A stretch of 64,000 bases of DNA from Dyadobacter psychrophilus (GTDB lineage: Bacteria > Bacteroidota > Bacteroidia > Cytophagales > Spirosomataceae). The stretch spans positions 248,001 through 312,000 of the forward strand of contig NZ_FUZA01000003.1 in NCBI RefSeq assembly GCF_900167945.1, in the 5' to 3' direction. Shown here piece after piece: positions 41,106 to 49,748 of this stretch. The notes beneath the pieces are model-generated. The model had not been told where the DNA came from and did no database searches. It saw nothing but the letters and a program-made list of their open reading frames with translations. A program made the translations under genes and the position numbers. How positions within the stretch are numbered: the first letter of the stretch is position 1; every line of letters begins with the position of its first letter.

Positions 41106-41185
41106 ACGCTTATTATTTTTAGTACAAAATATAACAATTTTAGATAAAACTTTACCTTTACCCGCATCCATAAAATCGATTTCTG

Positions 41186-42076
41186 ATGATCCATACAGAA
41201 GGAATGCTTCGCGACGATGCGCTGAAAAACAAGACGATTATTTTTACGGGTGGCGGCACGGGATTGGGAAAATCAATGGCCAGCTATTTTCTAAAATTAG
41301 GCGCCAACATTGTCATTTGCAGCAGACGGCTCGAAGTGCTCGAAAAGACTGCGAAGGAATTGGAAGAAACCATCGGAGGCAACATTCTGGCCGTCGAATG
41401 CGACGTCCGCAAAACAGATCAGATTGAAAATGTGATTGCAAAAGCGATCGAGAAATTCGGAAGCGTGAACGGTTTGGTTAATAATTCCGCAGGAAATTTC
41501 ATCAGCCCAACTGAAAGACTATCTTACAAAGCGGTCGATGTGGTTGTCGATATCGTCTTGCGCGGAACATACTATTTCACGCTCGCATTGGGCAAATACT
41601 GGATCGAAAACAACATTAAGGGAACGGTCCTGAACATTTCAACAACGTATGCATGGACAGGTTCGGGCTGGGTGGTTCCTTCTGCGATGGCAAAAGCGGG
41701 CGTACTGGCCATGACAAAATCGCTCGCTTTTGAATGGGCAGATCACGGCATAAGATTGAATGCAATCGCGCCAGGCCCGTTCCCCACCAAAGGAGCCTGG
41801 GAGCGGCTTTTTCCGGAAGAGCTCGCTAAAAAATTCTCCTTCGAAAGCCGCATTCCACTGGAACGTGTAGGCGATCATCAGGAGCTGGCTAATCTTGCAG
41901 CCTACTTAATGTCCGATTTTTCGGCTTATATGACGGGAGAGGTGATTACCCTGGATGGTGGCGAAGTGTTAGCGGCCGGACAGTTCAATTTCCTGAAAGA
42001 AGTTACTGACGATCAATGGGATGCGATTGAAGATCAGATCAAAAATGCCAATCGTGCGAGTAAGAAACCAGAATAA
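41186..42076 (+). CDS. SDR oxidoreductase, 2,4-dienoyl-CoA reductase-like
   Basis: A 296-aa short-chain dehydrogenase/reductase. The NADP-binding motif is TGGGTGLGKSMA, followed by SRRLEVLEKTAKELE, DVRKTDQIE and NNSAGNF. The usual YxxxK is SAMAK, i.e. Tyr is absent, as in the 2,4-dienoyl-CoA reductase/peroxisomal trans-2-enoyl-CoA reductase branch (with AMAKAGVLAMTKSLAFEW). It therefore probably acts in unsaturated fatty acid beta-oxidation. An alternative start lies six codons downstream (MLRDD). Confidence 0.87.
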   Translation: MIHTEGMLRDDALKNKTIIFTGGGTGLGKSMASYFLKLGANIVICSRRLEVLEKTAKELEETIGGNILAVECDVRKTDQIENVIAKAIEKFGSVNGLVNNSAGNFISPTERLSYKAVDVVVDIVLRGTYYFTLALGKYWIENNIKGTVLNISTTYAWTGSGWVVPSAMAKAGVLAMTKSLAFEWADHGIRLNAIAPGPFPTKGAWERLFPEELAKKFSFESRIPLERVGDHQELANLAAYLMSDFSAYMTGEVITLDGGEVLAAGQFNFLKEVTDDQWDAIEDQIKNANRASKKPE

Positions 42077-42142
42077 AAATTTTCTTACCGTTTTATTGGG
42101 TAATTTTACCTGTTCGTTCGTTATTTGACAAATGATGAAAAC

Positions 42143-43432
42143 ATGTACATGAGAACTACTTTAAGCTTTTATATCTGTGTTTTAACTGCCTCGGTGCTGG
42201 CTGGATGTGCGTCATCCAACAAGCCCATGAAGCAATTGCCGGAAGCCCAGGTTCGCCCAACACAGCAATCTGCGCCGATTAACGAAGAACTTTCCCTGAT
42301 TGCCATCCAAAGTAAATATTTGTTAAAAGACACCACGCAGACAAAAGTTTATTTGTACGTGGACGCTTTCAAAGGTAAAAACCCAATTTCCCCCGCTGAT
42401 TTTATCAAGCTTTACAACCTTAATTATGTCATTTATTCCGATTATGGAACGCGTGACCGCCTTGGTTATGGCAATGTAAAGCTGGATTCATCGAATGTTT
42501 CTCAGGTTGGCCAGAAAATTGTTGTTTCTTATGACATTAAGAGCCCCGATAAGGAGTATGGCGTTTTGCTTAGTGAAATTAGTCAGACCGGAACATTAAA
42601 AAAGGTCCTTAACGATCTGACAATCAGGTTTAAAAAACAGGGCGTGAATGAAACATACGGCGTTTACACTGCCAATAGCAGCCAGCCTTTGCAACGGCAT
42701 TATATCAATTCCAATGAGCCATTTACATTGAAAAAAGCAACCGGCGGAAGTGAGCAACTGCACGTATATTACTACAATCACGATTTCGAAGCAGCGGGTT
42801 CTCCCATGAACATTGCCCCGAAAAATGTAAGCAAATCACTTGAAGTTGACAGCTCTTTCACGATCAGTTCCGGCCAGCAGCTGACATTCACGAAGGAGGG
42901 CCTGTATAACATTTTTGCAGACACTACACAGTCGGAAGGATTAGGTGTACTCGTTGTAAATGAGCGCTTTCCAAAGATGACCCGTCCGCAAAATCTGCTC
43001 GGACCATTGCTTTACATGAGCACAAACAACGAAATTAACGAGATCAAAAAAGCAGAGGATTACAAAAAAGCTTTGGATAAATACTGGCTCCAATTAATGA
43101 ACGGAAATGCTCCTTTGGCGCAGCAGTCCATTCGTTCATTTTACGGTCGGGTTGAGGAAGCAAACCAGCTTTTTACTACATATAAAGAAGGGTGGAAAAC
43201 CGACAAAGGCATGATTTACATTGTGTTGGGCCCACCAGACAAAGTTCAGCGCAGCAAGGACCGGGAAGTTTGGACTTACGATCAACGCGGCAATGCGCAG
43301 AACGTCAATTTTACATTCAATAGAAAAAACAATCAATTTGTGGATGATCATTATGAACTGGTTCGCTATGCCGAATACCAGCCTATTTGGTATCCAGTAG
43401 TAGAAGCATGGAGAAACGGAAGTATACGGTAA
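42143..43432 (+). CDS. GWxTD-domain lipoprotein
   Basis: A predicted lipoprotein of about 429 aa (lipobox LAGC after a hydrophobic signal) whose C-terminal third holds the GWxTD domain (EGWKTDKGMIYIVLGPPDKV, about 355-375) found across Bacteroidota. The N-terminal region is predicted beta-rich. Function is unknown; an envelope role is likely. The start is placed at the ATG at 42143 (an ATG at 42149 is also possible); a TTG at 42125 is less likely. Its last 25 bp overlap rlmB. Confidence 0.83.
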   Translation: MYMRTTLSFYICVLTASVLAGCASSNKPMKQLPEAQVRPTQQSAPINEELSLIAIQSKYLLKDTTQTKVYLYVDAFKGKNPISPADFIKLYNLNYVIYSDYGTRDRLGYGNVKLDSSNVSQVGQKIVVSYDIKSPDKEYGVLLSEISQTGTLKKVLNDLTIRFKKQGVNETYGVYTANSSQPLQRHYINSNEPFTLKKATGGSEQLHVYYYNHDFEAAGSPMNIAPKNVSKSLEVDSSFTISSGQQLTFTKEGLYNIFADTTQSEGLGVLVVNERFPKMTRPQNLLGPLLYMSTNNEINEIKKAEDYKKALDKYWLQLMNGNAPLAQQSIRSFYGRVEEANQLFTTYKEGWKTDKGMIYIVLGPPDKVQRSKDREVWTYDQRGNAQNVNFTFNRKNNQFVDDHYELVRYAEYQPIWYPVVEAWRNGSIR

Positions 43433-44178
43433 GAAAACCCGCCCCAAGACAGTCCCAGGCCGACATGGTTTTTGGTACACAGTCTGTACTGGAAACCCTT
43501 CGTTCGGGCAAAGAAATAGAACGATTATTCATTCAGAGAGAATTTGGATTAGCTGAGATTGAGAAACTTGCCAAAGAACTTGGCGTTCCTTTTCAGCGCG
43601 TCCCGGTTGAAAAGCTCAACCGTGTAACACGGAAAAATCATCAGGGCGTTATTGCTTTCGTATCTCCGATCCAGTATATGCCGCTCCATAATGTGCTTAC
43701 GCAGGTTTATGAAGAGGGCAAAACGCCATTATTGCTTCTATTAGACAGAATCACCGACGTACGAAACTTCGGAGCCATAGCCCGAACGGCAGAATGTGCT
43801 GGTGTACAGGCGCTTATAGTGCCGACAAAAGGCGGAGCGCAGATCAATGCAGATGCAATGAAAACATCATCCGGCGCACTGAACTTCCTACCCGTTTGCC
43901 GCGAACCAAACTTGTATGAAACATTACAATATCTCCGTAACAGTGGCTTACAGATCATTGCCTGCACAGAAAAAACAGAAAAATCACTCTACGAAATTGA
44001 CTTTTCTATCCCAACGGTAATCATTATGGGTTCCGAGGAAGACGGTATTTCAAAAGAATTTATTCAACTAGCAGATTCCGGAGCAAGGATCCCGCTGAAC
44101 GGACAAGTAGAGTCGCTGAATGTTTCTGTTGCGAGTTCGATTGTGTTATACGAAGCTGTAAGGCAGCGGATAAAGTAA
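43408..44178 (+). CDS. rlmB: SpoU-family rRNA 2'-O-methyltransferase (RlmB-like)
   Basis: A 256-aa trefoil-knot (SPOUT) methyltransferase. It has an N-terminal substrate-binding domain (MVFGTQSVLETLRSGKEIER; HQGVIAFVSP) and the three knot motifs LDRITDVRNFGAIARTAEC, IIMGSEEDGIS and LNVSVASSIVLYEAVRQR. RlmB methylates G2251 of 23S rRNA; a TrmH-like tRNA target is the alternative. The start at 43408 lies inside the GWxTD gene. It is convergent with mnmA, separated by a REP-like hairpin. Confidence 0.88.
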   Translation: MEKRKYTVRKPAPRQSQADMVFGTQSVLETLRSGKEIERLFIQREFGLAEIEKLAKELGVPFQRVPVEKLNRVTRKNHQGVIAFVSPIQYMPLHNVLTQVYEEGKTPLLLLLDRITDVRNFGAIARTAECAGVQALIVPTKGGAQINADAMKTSSGALNFLPVCREPNLYETLQYLRNSGLQIIACTEKTEKSLYEIDFSIPTVIIMGSEEDGISKEFIQLADSGARIPLNGQVESLNVSVASSIVLYEAVRQRIK

Positions 44179-44192
44179 CATTGAATTCTATG

Positions 44193-44266
44193 CTTATCAG
44201 CCTGAGCGGAGTCGAAGGCGCGCTACTCCTTGGTAACGCGCCTTCGACTCCGCTCAGGCTGACAAG
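44193..44266. repeat. REP-like palindromic element, copy 3 (long hairpin)
   Basis: Two perfect 26-bp arms (44197-44222 and 44237-44262), extended with one mismatch to about 30 bp, around a 14-nt loop. Each arm contains the core CTGAGCGGAGTCGAAG. It fills the 97-bp gap between convergent rlmB and mnmA and would form a very stable hairpin in either transcript, possibly a 3'-end stabiliser. Confidence 0.88.
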
Positions 44267-44275
44267 AATTAGTAT

Positions 44276-45379
44276 TTACTGCCGGAAACTCTTCATTATC
44301 CAGCCGCCGCCTACAACATCATCGCCTTCATAAAAAACAGCAGCTTGCCCTGGCGCAATGCCGTTGACACCATCATGGAACCTCGCCACGATTTTATCAG
44401 GTTCGATTTGCTCGATGATAGCTGGCGTTCCGTCGTGTTTGTAGCGTACTTTGGTAACGGTTTCCAAAGGTTTTTCAAGTGAAGCGTATTTTTGCAGGTT
44501 TAATTTGCTGACATACATTCCGTCCCTGAAAAGATCTGGTAAATCGCCTAAAACAACTTCATTTGTTTCTTTCCGAATCTCGGTAACAAAAGCAGGCTTA
44601 CCCAAGGCAATGCCTAATCCTTTGCGCTGACCGACTGTATAAAACGGATAACCTTCATGTTTTCCAACGATCGTGCCGTCTTCAAAAACGAAATTTCCAC
44701 CAGCAACTTCGGCTTCAAGCCCTGGAATTCTTCTTTTCAAAAATCCACGGTAATCATTATCCGGCACGAAGCAGATTTCATAGCTTTCTGATTTGTTGAC
44801 CAAATCAATAAAACCTCTTTCCCGCGCCATTTCACGGATTTCTGATTTATGCAGATAACCTAATGGCAGTTTGGTTCGAGCAAGACTTTCCTGCGAAACG
44901 CCCCACAAAACATAACTCTGATCTTTCCAGCTGTCAATGCCTTTTGAAACATAATGACGGCCGTCGTGGAATTGCATATTGGCATAATGCCCGGTCGCGA
45001 TAAATTCACAATCCAGGCGATCTGCTCGTTTCAATAGAGCATCCCATTTAATGTGCGTATTGCACAAAACGCATGGATTAGGCGTGCGCCCTTCCAGGTA
45101 TTCTCCGGTAAAATGATCAATTACGTAATCGCCGAATTCGGCGCGTATGTCGAGAATATAATGAGGAAAGCCTAATTCAACCGCGATATTTCGGGCGTCG
45201 TTGATGGAGTCGAGAGAACAGCATCCGGTTTCCTTTTTGGTTCCACCGCTGCTCGCGTAATCCCAGGTTTTCATGGTCATGCCGATGACCTCATAACCTT
45301 GTTCATGTAACATAACAGCTGCAAGCGAGCTGTCGATGCCGCCACTCATGGCGACCAAAATACGTCCGTGTTTGCTCAT
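44276..45379 (-). CDS. mnmA: tRNA 2-thiouridylase
   Basis: A 367-aa ATP-PPase that thiolates U34 of tRNA-Glu/Gln/Lys. PP-loop motif AMSGGIDSSLAA, catalytic Cys in TPNPCVLCNTHIKW, FIATGHYA and YFLKRRIPG-like and YTVGQRKGLGIA blocks are typical. The second catalytic Cys is in SYEICFVPDNDYRGFL. The start is the ATG at 45379; an in-frame TTG upstream falls inside a promoter-like ACCTTTGCAG. Confidence 0.95.
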   Translation of the reverse strand: MSKHGRILVAMSGGIDSSLAAVMLHEQGYEVIGMTMKTWDYASSGGTKKETGCCSLDSINDARNIAVELGFPHYILDIRAEFGDYVIDHFTGEYLEGRTPNPCVLCNTHIKWDALLKRADRLDCEFIATGHYANMQFHDGRHYVSKGIDSWKDQSYVLWGVSQESLARTKLPLGYLHKSEIREMARERGFIDLVNKSESYEICFVPDNDYRGFLKRRIPGLEAEVAGGNFVFEDGTIVGKHEGYPFYTVGQRKGLGIALGKPAFVTEIRKETNEVVLGDLPDLFRDGMYVSKLNLQKYASLEKPLETVTKVRYKHDGTPAIIEQIEPDKIVARFHDGVNGIAPGQAAVFYEGDDVVGGGWIMKSFRQ

Positions 45380-45508
45380 TCCGGTAATCTGCAAAGGTTG
45401 AATGCCTTCCGATTTTGTTTAAGTTGAAAATTGGTAACAGCATTTTTCAGCCGTCAGGTTCCGCAAAGGTAACATTAATAACTCGCAGCGCCAATTTGAC
45501 AAAAATCC

Positions 45509-46552
45509 CTAAGCATTCACCTGCCTGATCACATTCTTGATATTCAATTCAATAATGTCCGTCATACTCTCACACCGATGATATTGATTGTCTGAATAAT
45601 GCCTAAAAAGCCCTTCCCGAAGCTGGTGAATGTTATCAATGGTCGAAATGTTGTCCTTAATCGACACGTCGCGGAGTTCTTTGAGGCGGTATCGCTCACT
45701 TCGTGCCTGATACATGATAGAGGATTGTTCTTCCTGCTGATATTGCAGGACCGTTTTATCTGTCAAATATTCCATTGCCAGCTCAACATAAGGACGGTTT
45801 TCTTTAAAAAATTGAGGCATATACACTTTAATATTGCCTTCATAAAACTGCTGATCGAAATCAATGGCGCGCAGGCGAAACTGGAAATCGTCAAAATCCG
45901 GGGTTATCTGCATCACGAAATTGTAGGAGCGCATGTCGCCCAGCAGCGTAATCATGCAGCGTTCGTTGAATTTTACGAATTCTTTTGCAATGCGGATGGG
46001 GTTGTAATCGGGTTCGCGCAGGCGCGTTTTTGCAAACTCGTCGCCAGGGATTCCCGCAATGTGCTCTTCGATCAGGCTGTCACCATCGACCAGATAATTG
46101 ACCTGGTTCGGAGAAAAAATCTCTTCCAGTTCCAGTCCGTAAATTCTGGACGCGTCGGCTCTTTTGACATAAAAATAGTCGTAAATGTCGTTGAGCCGGT
46201 TTACAATCTTGATCCTGAACGGATTAGAGTTTCCAAATTTGCAGTAATCAATGCGGTCAATGTATTTGTGTTCGACAATGCGGAGATTACCCGAGGCTTT
46301 TAGCATCGCATAAGCCTTTTTCAGGCCGCTATGCAGCCGGTCTATTTCGTGAGGCGGATAAAGCGGACTTTCCCAAAGTGTATCCCGCCCATTTTTATCC
46401 ATCACAGGAAACGACTCGTAAAAATTAAGCAGATCGTGATAGCCCACAGGCAATTTGGCATCACGCTGGTAAAAACGCAAATATTTCCGCAGCTCAGCGC
46501 TAACGGGATAAATTGGTTTCTTCTTTAAAATCTTGACATCACCTTGTTCCAT
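45509..46552 (-). CDS. Uncharacterised protein with protein-kinase/APH-like fold features
   Basis: A 347-aa protein of a family I do not recognise by name. Ordered motifs suggest a kinase or aminoglycoside-phosphotransferase fold: FYVKRAD (Lys130, strand-3 lysine), GLELEEI (Glu143/144, helix C), SLIEEHIAG (159-167, hinge), LGDMRSYNFV (catalytic loop with Asp206 and Asn211, His replaced by Leu) and AIDFDQQ (metal-binding Asp231/233). The C-terminal 90 residues are helical. There is no signal peptide. It stands alone, after a terminator and before mnmA on the same strand (130-bp gap). The function call is inference from motif order only. An upstream in-frame start at 46567 is possible. Confidence 0.6.
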   Translation of the reverse strand: MEQGDVKILKKKPIYPVSAELRKYLRFYQRDAKLPVGYHDLLNFYESFPVMDKNGRDTLWESPLYPPHEIDRLHSGLKKAYAMLKASGNLRIVEHKYIDRIDYCKFGNSNPFRIKIVNRLNDIYDYFYVKRADASRIYGLELEEIFSPNQVNYLVDGDSLIEEHIAGIPGDEFAKTRLREPDYNPIRIAKEFVKFNERCMITLLGDMRSYNFVMQITPDFDDFQFRLRAIDFDQQFYEGNIKVYMPQFFKENRPYVELAMEYLTDKTVLQYQQEEQSSIMYQARSERYRLKELRDVSIKDNISTIDNIHQLREGLFRHYSDNQYHRCESMTDIIELNIKNVIRQVNA

Positions 46553-46576
46553 ACAGGAAGTTAACATTTATTCATG

Positions 46577-46614
46577 AAAAAAAAGGAGAAGCGCAAAACC
46601 ACGCTTCTCCTTTT
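46577..46614 (-). terminator. Rho-independent terminator of the formaldehyde dehydrogenase gene
   Basis: GGAGAAGCG (46585-46593) with CGCTTCTCC (46602-46610), flanked by A8 on the left, which reads as eight T after the hairpin on the minus strand. Confidence 0.88.
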
Positions 46615-46632
46615 CCTATGATGAAAAACCTC

Positions 46633-47823
46633 TTAATTCATGATCATATTATGCGGATCAATGACAAACTTCTTAGCCGCGCCTTTGTCAAAATCCCTGT
46701 AACCTCTCGGCGCATCCTGCAAAGTAATCACCTCCACATTCACCGCTTTTGCAATTTTGATCTTGTCATATAAGATCGCATTCATCAGCGAGCGATGATA
46801 TTTCATAACCGGACATTGCCCCGTATAGAAAGAGTGGGATTTGGCCCAACCCAGTCCGATACGAATGCTCAAACTGCCTTCCTGGGCAGCCTTATCTTTC
46901 GCACCCGGATCGCCTGTTACATATAAACCCGGAATTCCAATAGCGCCGCCCGCGCGTGTAACGGCCATTGCCGTATTTAAAACAGTTGCCGGCATTTCAG
47001 TTCCGGCGTTAGAGCCATGCCCACGCGCTTCAAAACCCACACAGTCAACAAAGCAATCCACTTCCGGAACGCCTATAATAGCTGCAATCGCCTGTTCCAA
47101 TGGTGTGTCTTTGGTGAGATCAATTACTTCACAGCCAAAGCTTTTGGCCTGATCCAGCCTTTCCTGGATCATATCACCTACGATTACGACGGCAGCACCC
47201 AGCAAATGGCAGGAAGCTGCGCAAGCCAGGCCCACAGGTCCGGCCCCGGCAACGTAAACGATGGAGCCTGGTCCGACACCGGCCATTACCGCCCCGTGAA
47301 AACCGGTTGGAAAAATATCCGAAAGCAACGTTAGATCTTTAATATAAGCCATTCCCTGATCTTTATCGGGAAATTTCAGCAGGTTAAAATCGGCATAAGG
47401 CACCATTACATATTCTGCCTGACCGCCTACCCAACCACCCATATCCACATATCCATATGCAGCCCCAGGTCGTGCGGGGTTCACATTTAAGCAAATTCCC
47501 GTTTGTCCGACTTTGCAATTGCGGCATCTCCCGCAGGCAATGTTAAAAGGAACGGAAACCAGGTCACCCACTTTAATATACTCCACATCCCTACCCGCTT
47601 CAATCACAATCCCGGTGATTTCATGGCCCAGAACCAATCCGGCTGGTGCCGTTGTACGCCCGCGGACCATGTGCTGGTCACTGCCGCAAATGTTGGTTGA
47701 CACAATCTTCAAAATAACACCGTGTTCGCATTTCCTGTCCCCCAAAGCCAGTTTGGGATACTCAATCTCCTGAATTTCAACCTCGCCCGGCTTGATGTAG
47801 GCAACTCCATGGTTTTGACACAT
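46633..47823 (-). CDS. fdhA: Glutathione-independent formaldehyde dehydrogenase
   Basis: A 396-aa zinc-dependent medium-chain dehydrogenase. VAYIKPGEVEIQEIEYPKL and the Pseudomonas-type FdhA blocks identify the NAD-dependent, glutathione-independent formaldehyde dehydrogenase (aldehyde dismutase-like) subgroup. The catalytic zinc ligands are Cys46 (NICGSDQH) and His67 (GHEIT). The structural zinc Cys are 97, 100, 103 and 111 (CGRCRNCKVGQTGIC), and the NAD motif is GAGPVGLAC. It is divergent from mobA-fdhD-ydeP, with 129 bp shared upstream. Formaldehyde to formate conversion would feed the neighbouring molybdoenzyme (inference). Confidence 0.88.
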   Translation of the reverse strand: MCQNHGVAYIKPGEVEIQEIEYPKLALGDRKCEHGVILKIVSTNICGSDQHMVRGRTTAPAGLVLGHEITGIVIEAGRDVEYIKVGDLVSVPFNIACGRCRNCKVGQTGICLNVNPARPGAAYGYVDMGGWVGGQAEYVMVPYADFNLLKFPDKDQGMAYIKDLTLLSDIFPTGFHGAVMAGVGPGSIVYVAGAGPVGLACAASCHLLGAAVVIVGDMIQERLDQAKSFGCEVIDLTKDTPLEQAIAAIIGVPEVDCFVDCVGFEARGHGSNAGTEMPATVLNTAMAVTRAGGAIGIPGLYVTGDPGAKDKAAQEGSLSIRIGLGWAKSHSFYTGQCPVMKYHRSLMNAILYDKIKIAKAVNVEVITLQDAPRGYRDFDKGAAKKFVIDPHNMIMN

Positions 47824-47952
47824 AGTAATGATTGGTTAAGTTTAGAAATAATCGGTTTTGCAATATTTTTTATGGGTTAATTTCAAATTTAACAAAATTC
47901 CTCGTTTACAAGACAATTGATTAAATTAGAGGTGACATTATTGTGAAAGGTT

Positions 47953-48543
47953 ATGGCATTATATGGTTTGGCGGTGTGTGGTGGCAAAAGTTCGCGAATG
48001 GGCTCTGATAAAAGCCAGCTGCAATATTTCGGAATTCCGCAAGCTGACCGTGTCCTGAATGTATTGTCGCCACTTTGCGAAGATGTATTTTTATCTTGCA
48101 ACAGCTCACAATCCGCAAATTTCGAAAATCATAAAATTATAACGGATTTGCCTGCATACCAGGATATTGGGCCTATGGCTGCGCTGCTCTCTGCTTTTGA
48201 AATCTACCCAAATGCCGATTTTCTGATAGCTGGCTGCGACTATCCCTTTATAACCACCGAAGTTTTTCGTGGTTTTCTTTCATCCATTCAAAAAGTACCG
48301 GTTGCCGCTGCATTTTACAATGTGGAGGGAACGTACGAGCCATTACTGGCTTGGTATGCCAGGGAGGCAGCGCCCCTGCTCTTTGAACGGTTTGAAAGCG
48401 GACGATATAGTTTGCAGCATTTTCTAAGAGAAATTAATGCTGAGAAATACATTCCTGAGTCCGAAAATATAATGCTCAGTGTGGATACGCCCGAGATTTG
48501 TGAAAAGGTTCAGGCGTTACTTAATGTTCACGATGATAAATAA
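47953..48543 (+). CDS. mobA: Molybdenum cofactor guanylyltransferase
   Basis: A 196-aa nucleotidyltransferase that attaches GMP to molybdopterin to make the MGD cofactor. The N-terminal signature is GLAVCGGKSSRMGSDKSQL and the metal site is LIAGCDYPF. It is first in an operon with fdhD, a small conserved gene and an FdhF/YdeP oxidoreductase, which would need bis-MGD. The 3' end overlaps fdhD. Other moco synthesis genes are not in the window. Confidence 0.9.
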   Translation: MALYGLAVCGGKSSRMGSDKSQLQYFGIPQADRVLNVLSPLCEDVFLSCNSSQSANFENHKIITDLPAYQDIGPMAALLSAFEIYPNADFLIAGCDYPFITTEVFRGFLSSIQKVPVAAAFYNVEGTYEPLLAWYAREAAPLLFERFESGRYSLQHFLREINAEKYIPESENIMLSVDTPEICEKVQALLNVHDDK

Positions 48544-49381
48544 GCAAATGGAAATCAGTGCGATAAGGCAGCAGCGAATAAAAATAGTCACCACAGGGGA
48601 ATGTCGGGATGCGGAAGACGATCTGGCGGTGGAAGAGCCGCTGGAAATTCAGCTCGGATTTACTGAATCGGGAAAAAGAATAAAAAAAAGCATTTCCGTG
48701 ACAATGCGGACTCCCGGCAATGACGATGAGCTGGCGGTTGGCTTTCTGTTCACAGAAGGCATTATTACCGAAAAAAGTCAGGTTAGTGCGGTTAAAAGTG
48801 ATGTTTTTGACGACAACAAAGTCATTGTGAATCTCGCTGATGATTTCGCGCCGGAGATCAATTCGCTGGAACGAAATTTCTACACAACGTCCAGCTGCGG
48901 TGTTTGCGGAAAAGCAAGCATTGATGCGATCAAAACAGTTTCGGTTTATCAAGATCAGGATAATGTGTTGCTTGCGAGCAAACAGGTGATCTTTGCATTG
49001 AAGAACAGGCTCCATGCGCAACAAAGGATTTTTGAAAGCACCGGTGGCCTTCACGCTTCCGCGCTTTTTGACTTGAATGGAAATTATATTAAACTCCGGG
49101 AAGATGTGGGCAGGCATAATGCCTTGGACAAGCTGATTGGCCATGCATTGTTGAATGACCTGCTCCCTCTTGCTGATCGAATCCTGCTTTTAAGCGGAAG
49201 AGCGAGTTTTGAACTCATTCAAAAAGCCGGAATGGCGGGGATAAAGATCGTTGTGGCGATTGGCGCGCCGTCCAGTTTGGCAGCGAAGTTGGCCGAAGAG
49301 AGTAACATTACGCTCATCGGTTTTTTGAAAAATGATAAATTCAATATTTACTCCGGCTTCGAACGGATTTCAGCATTATGA
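48533..49381 (+). CDS. fdhD: Sulfurtransferase FdhD
   Basis: An FdhD protein of about 282 aa, which transfers sulfur from IscS to the molybdenum cofactor of formate dehydrogenases. The persulfide loop is SSCGVCGKAS (Cys-x2-Cys); other family blocks are TMRTPGNDDELAVGFLFTEG, TGGLHASALFD and EDVGRHNALDKLIG. Candidate ATG starts are 48524, 48533 and 48548, all overlapping or adjoining the mobA stop. The ATGA overlap with the next gene shows coupling. Confidence 0.93.
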   Translation: MINKQMEISAIRQQRIKIVTTGECRDAEDDLAVEEPLEIQLGFTESGKRIKKSISVTMRTPGNDDELAVGFLFTEGIITEKSQVSAVKSDVFDDNKVIVNLADDFAPEINSLERNFYTTSSCGVCGKASIDAIKTVSVYQDQDNVLLASKQVIFALKNRLHAQQRIFESTGGLHASALFDLNGNYIKLREDVGRHNALDKLIGHALLNDLLPLADRILLLSGRASFELIQKAGMAGIKIVVAIGAPSSLAAKLAEESNITLIGFLKNDKFNIYSGFERISAL

Positions 49382-49746
49382 AAATACGCATTCAACGCAA
49401 TTCTGTGCGTTTCAGATTAAGCCGGACCGACATTGAAAAGTTGACTTTCGAAGGTTATTTGGAAGAAGTGACGTCTTTTGGTGATGCCAGTTTTATTTAT
49501 GCTGTAAAAAAATCCAATGATGTTTCGGAGCTTTCCGCAGAATATCTCAATGGTAAAATTTTGCTCCGGATTCCCGAACATTTAACCACTGGCTGGGCGG
49601 ATAATAATGTTGTCGGCTATGATGGAGAAATGTCCTTTGGCAATAACGAAAGTTTGAAACTGTTAATTGAAAAAGATTTCAAATGCCTGGACAATGTTAC
49701 TGAGGACCAGTCGGATAATTATGAAAACCCCGCAAAAACCTGCTAA
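49378..49746 (+). CDS. Small conserved protein between fdhD and the molybdoenzyme (DUF7009-like)
   Basis: A 122-aa soluble protein (MKIRIQRNSVRFRLSRTDIE then KLTFEGYLEEVTSFGD). I recall similar proteins beside formate dehydrogenase genes in Bacteroidota, annotated as a domain of unknown function. It overlaps fdhD by 4 bp and precedes the oxidoreductase by 2 bp, so it is almost certainly cotranslated and may be an accessory or maturation factor (inference). No catalytic motif is evident. Confidence 0.7.
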   Translation: MKIRIQRNSVRFRLSRTDIEKLTFEGYLEEVTSFGDASFIYAVKKSNDVSELSAEYLNGKILLRIPEHLTTGWADNNVVGYDGEMSFGNNESLKLLIEKDFKCLDNVTEDQSDNYENPAKTC

Positions 49747-49748
49747 TC

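Noticed and set aside
45599..46303. 234-codon open frame antisense to the kinase-like gene
   Set aside because: It is a long shadow; the minus-strand frame has coherent motifs and a terminator-bounded context, while this one has none.
48521..49144. 207-codon open frame antisense to fdhD
   Set aside because: fdhD is unmistakable on the other strand.
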